A stretch of DNA of 5,303 bases from Maricaulis sp. GTDB taxonomy: Bacteria; Pseudomonadota; Alphaproteobacteria; Caulobacterales; Maricaulaceae. The DNA lies in contig NZLV01000044.1 in NCBI GenBank assembly GCA_002694345.1, positions 1-5,303 of the forward strand, given 5' to 3'. The notes under the pieces are model-generated. The model was not told where the DNA came from. It made no database searches and was given only the letters and a program-made list of their open reading frames with translations. Below are positions 5,181-5,303 of this stretch, piece after piece. The translations under genes and the position numbers were made by a program. Numbering within the stretch: position 1 is the stretch's first letter; the number at the start of each line of letters is the position of its first letter.

Positions 5181-5303
5181 AAAGAGAACTTATCCCCACC
5201 CTGAAAACCTGTGAGAGACTCCTCCTCGACTTCCGGGAAGAGAGGCGCGAGCTCAGTCCCTTGTGCCCGGAGGTGTGCGGAGCCTGTCCGCGCGAGGGGG
5301 TGA

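Larger units (their letters stand above)
4947..5303. other. Non-coding, repeat-rich region at right end
   Basis: I see no convincing gene here. The region holds a short spacer with a T5 run (4964-4968) not preceded by a clear stem, so no firm terminator for the oxidase/C69 operon; then a composite inverted-repeat element; then about 120 bases of further repeat-like sequence with short dyads. Short open frames on both strands are products of the repeat. Confidence 0.7.

Noticed and set aside
5190..5198. DnaA-box-like TTATCCCCA
   Set aside because: A single near-match (8 of 9) with no cluster, no AT-rich unwinding region and no replication genes nearby.

Overview
This is a GC-rich, densely coding window from an alphaproteobacterium, most likely of the Caulobacterales/Maricaulales type. 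The main evidence is a DUF1134/EipA envelope protein, a family largely confined to Alphaproteobacteria. The right end also carries a palindromic intergenic repeat whose chance translation contains the PLAGEG-type peptide that recurs in alphaproteobacterial genomes. The genus is inference from remembered family resemblance; no search was run.

Layout. (1) 1-682, minus strand: the N-terminal 227 codons of a cation diffusion facilitator (CDF) metal exporter, starting at GTG and cut by the left edge inside a His-rich tail. (2) 683-751: a divergent control region with a MerR-type operator, a dyad between a -35 and a -10 held 19 bp apart, facing the exporter. (3) 752-1201, plus strand: a MerR-family metal sensor with the cysteines of the Zn/Cd/Pb branch. 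(4) 1177-1695, minus: a GNAT acetyltransferase of the YhbS type, overlapping the merR 3' end tail to tail. (5) 1707-2315, minus: EipA (DUF1134), a secreted envelope-integrity protein, 11 nt upstream of the GNAT gene. (6) 2316-2466: a divergent intergenic region. (7) 2467-3825, plus: a flavin monoamine oxidase closely resembling MAO-A/B, with the active-site lysine, both cage tyrosines and the cysteine that holds FAD covalently in mammalian MAO. (8) 3825-4946, plus: a secernin-like C69 Ntn-hydrolase whose ATG overlaps the oxidase stop codon (TGATG). (9) 4947-5303: no convincing gene; a mosaic of nested hairpins forming an inverted-repeat element (about 4978-5180), followed by more repeat-like sequence to the right edge.

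How the genes work together. Exporter and MerR sensor form a self-contained metal-resistance switch: metal-bound MerR would untwist the long-spacer promoter and turn on efflux. EipA and the GNAT protein appear to share a transcript, but no functional link is evident. The amine oxidase and the C69 hydrolase are translationally coupled and so probably serve one pathway; a hydrolase freeing an amine that the oxidase then deaminates is a reasonable hypothesis, not something shown by sequence.

The points most worth a second look are the amine oxidase/secernin pair, the natural FAD-linking cysteine in a bacterial MAO, and the terminal repeat, whose two arms keep the same order of hairpins and linkers although the stem sequences differ.
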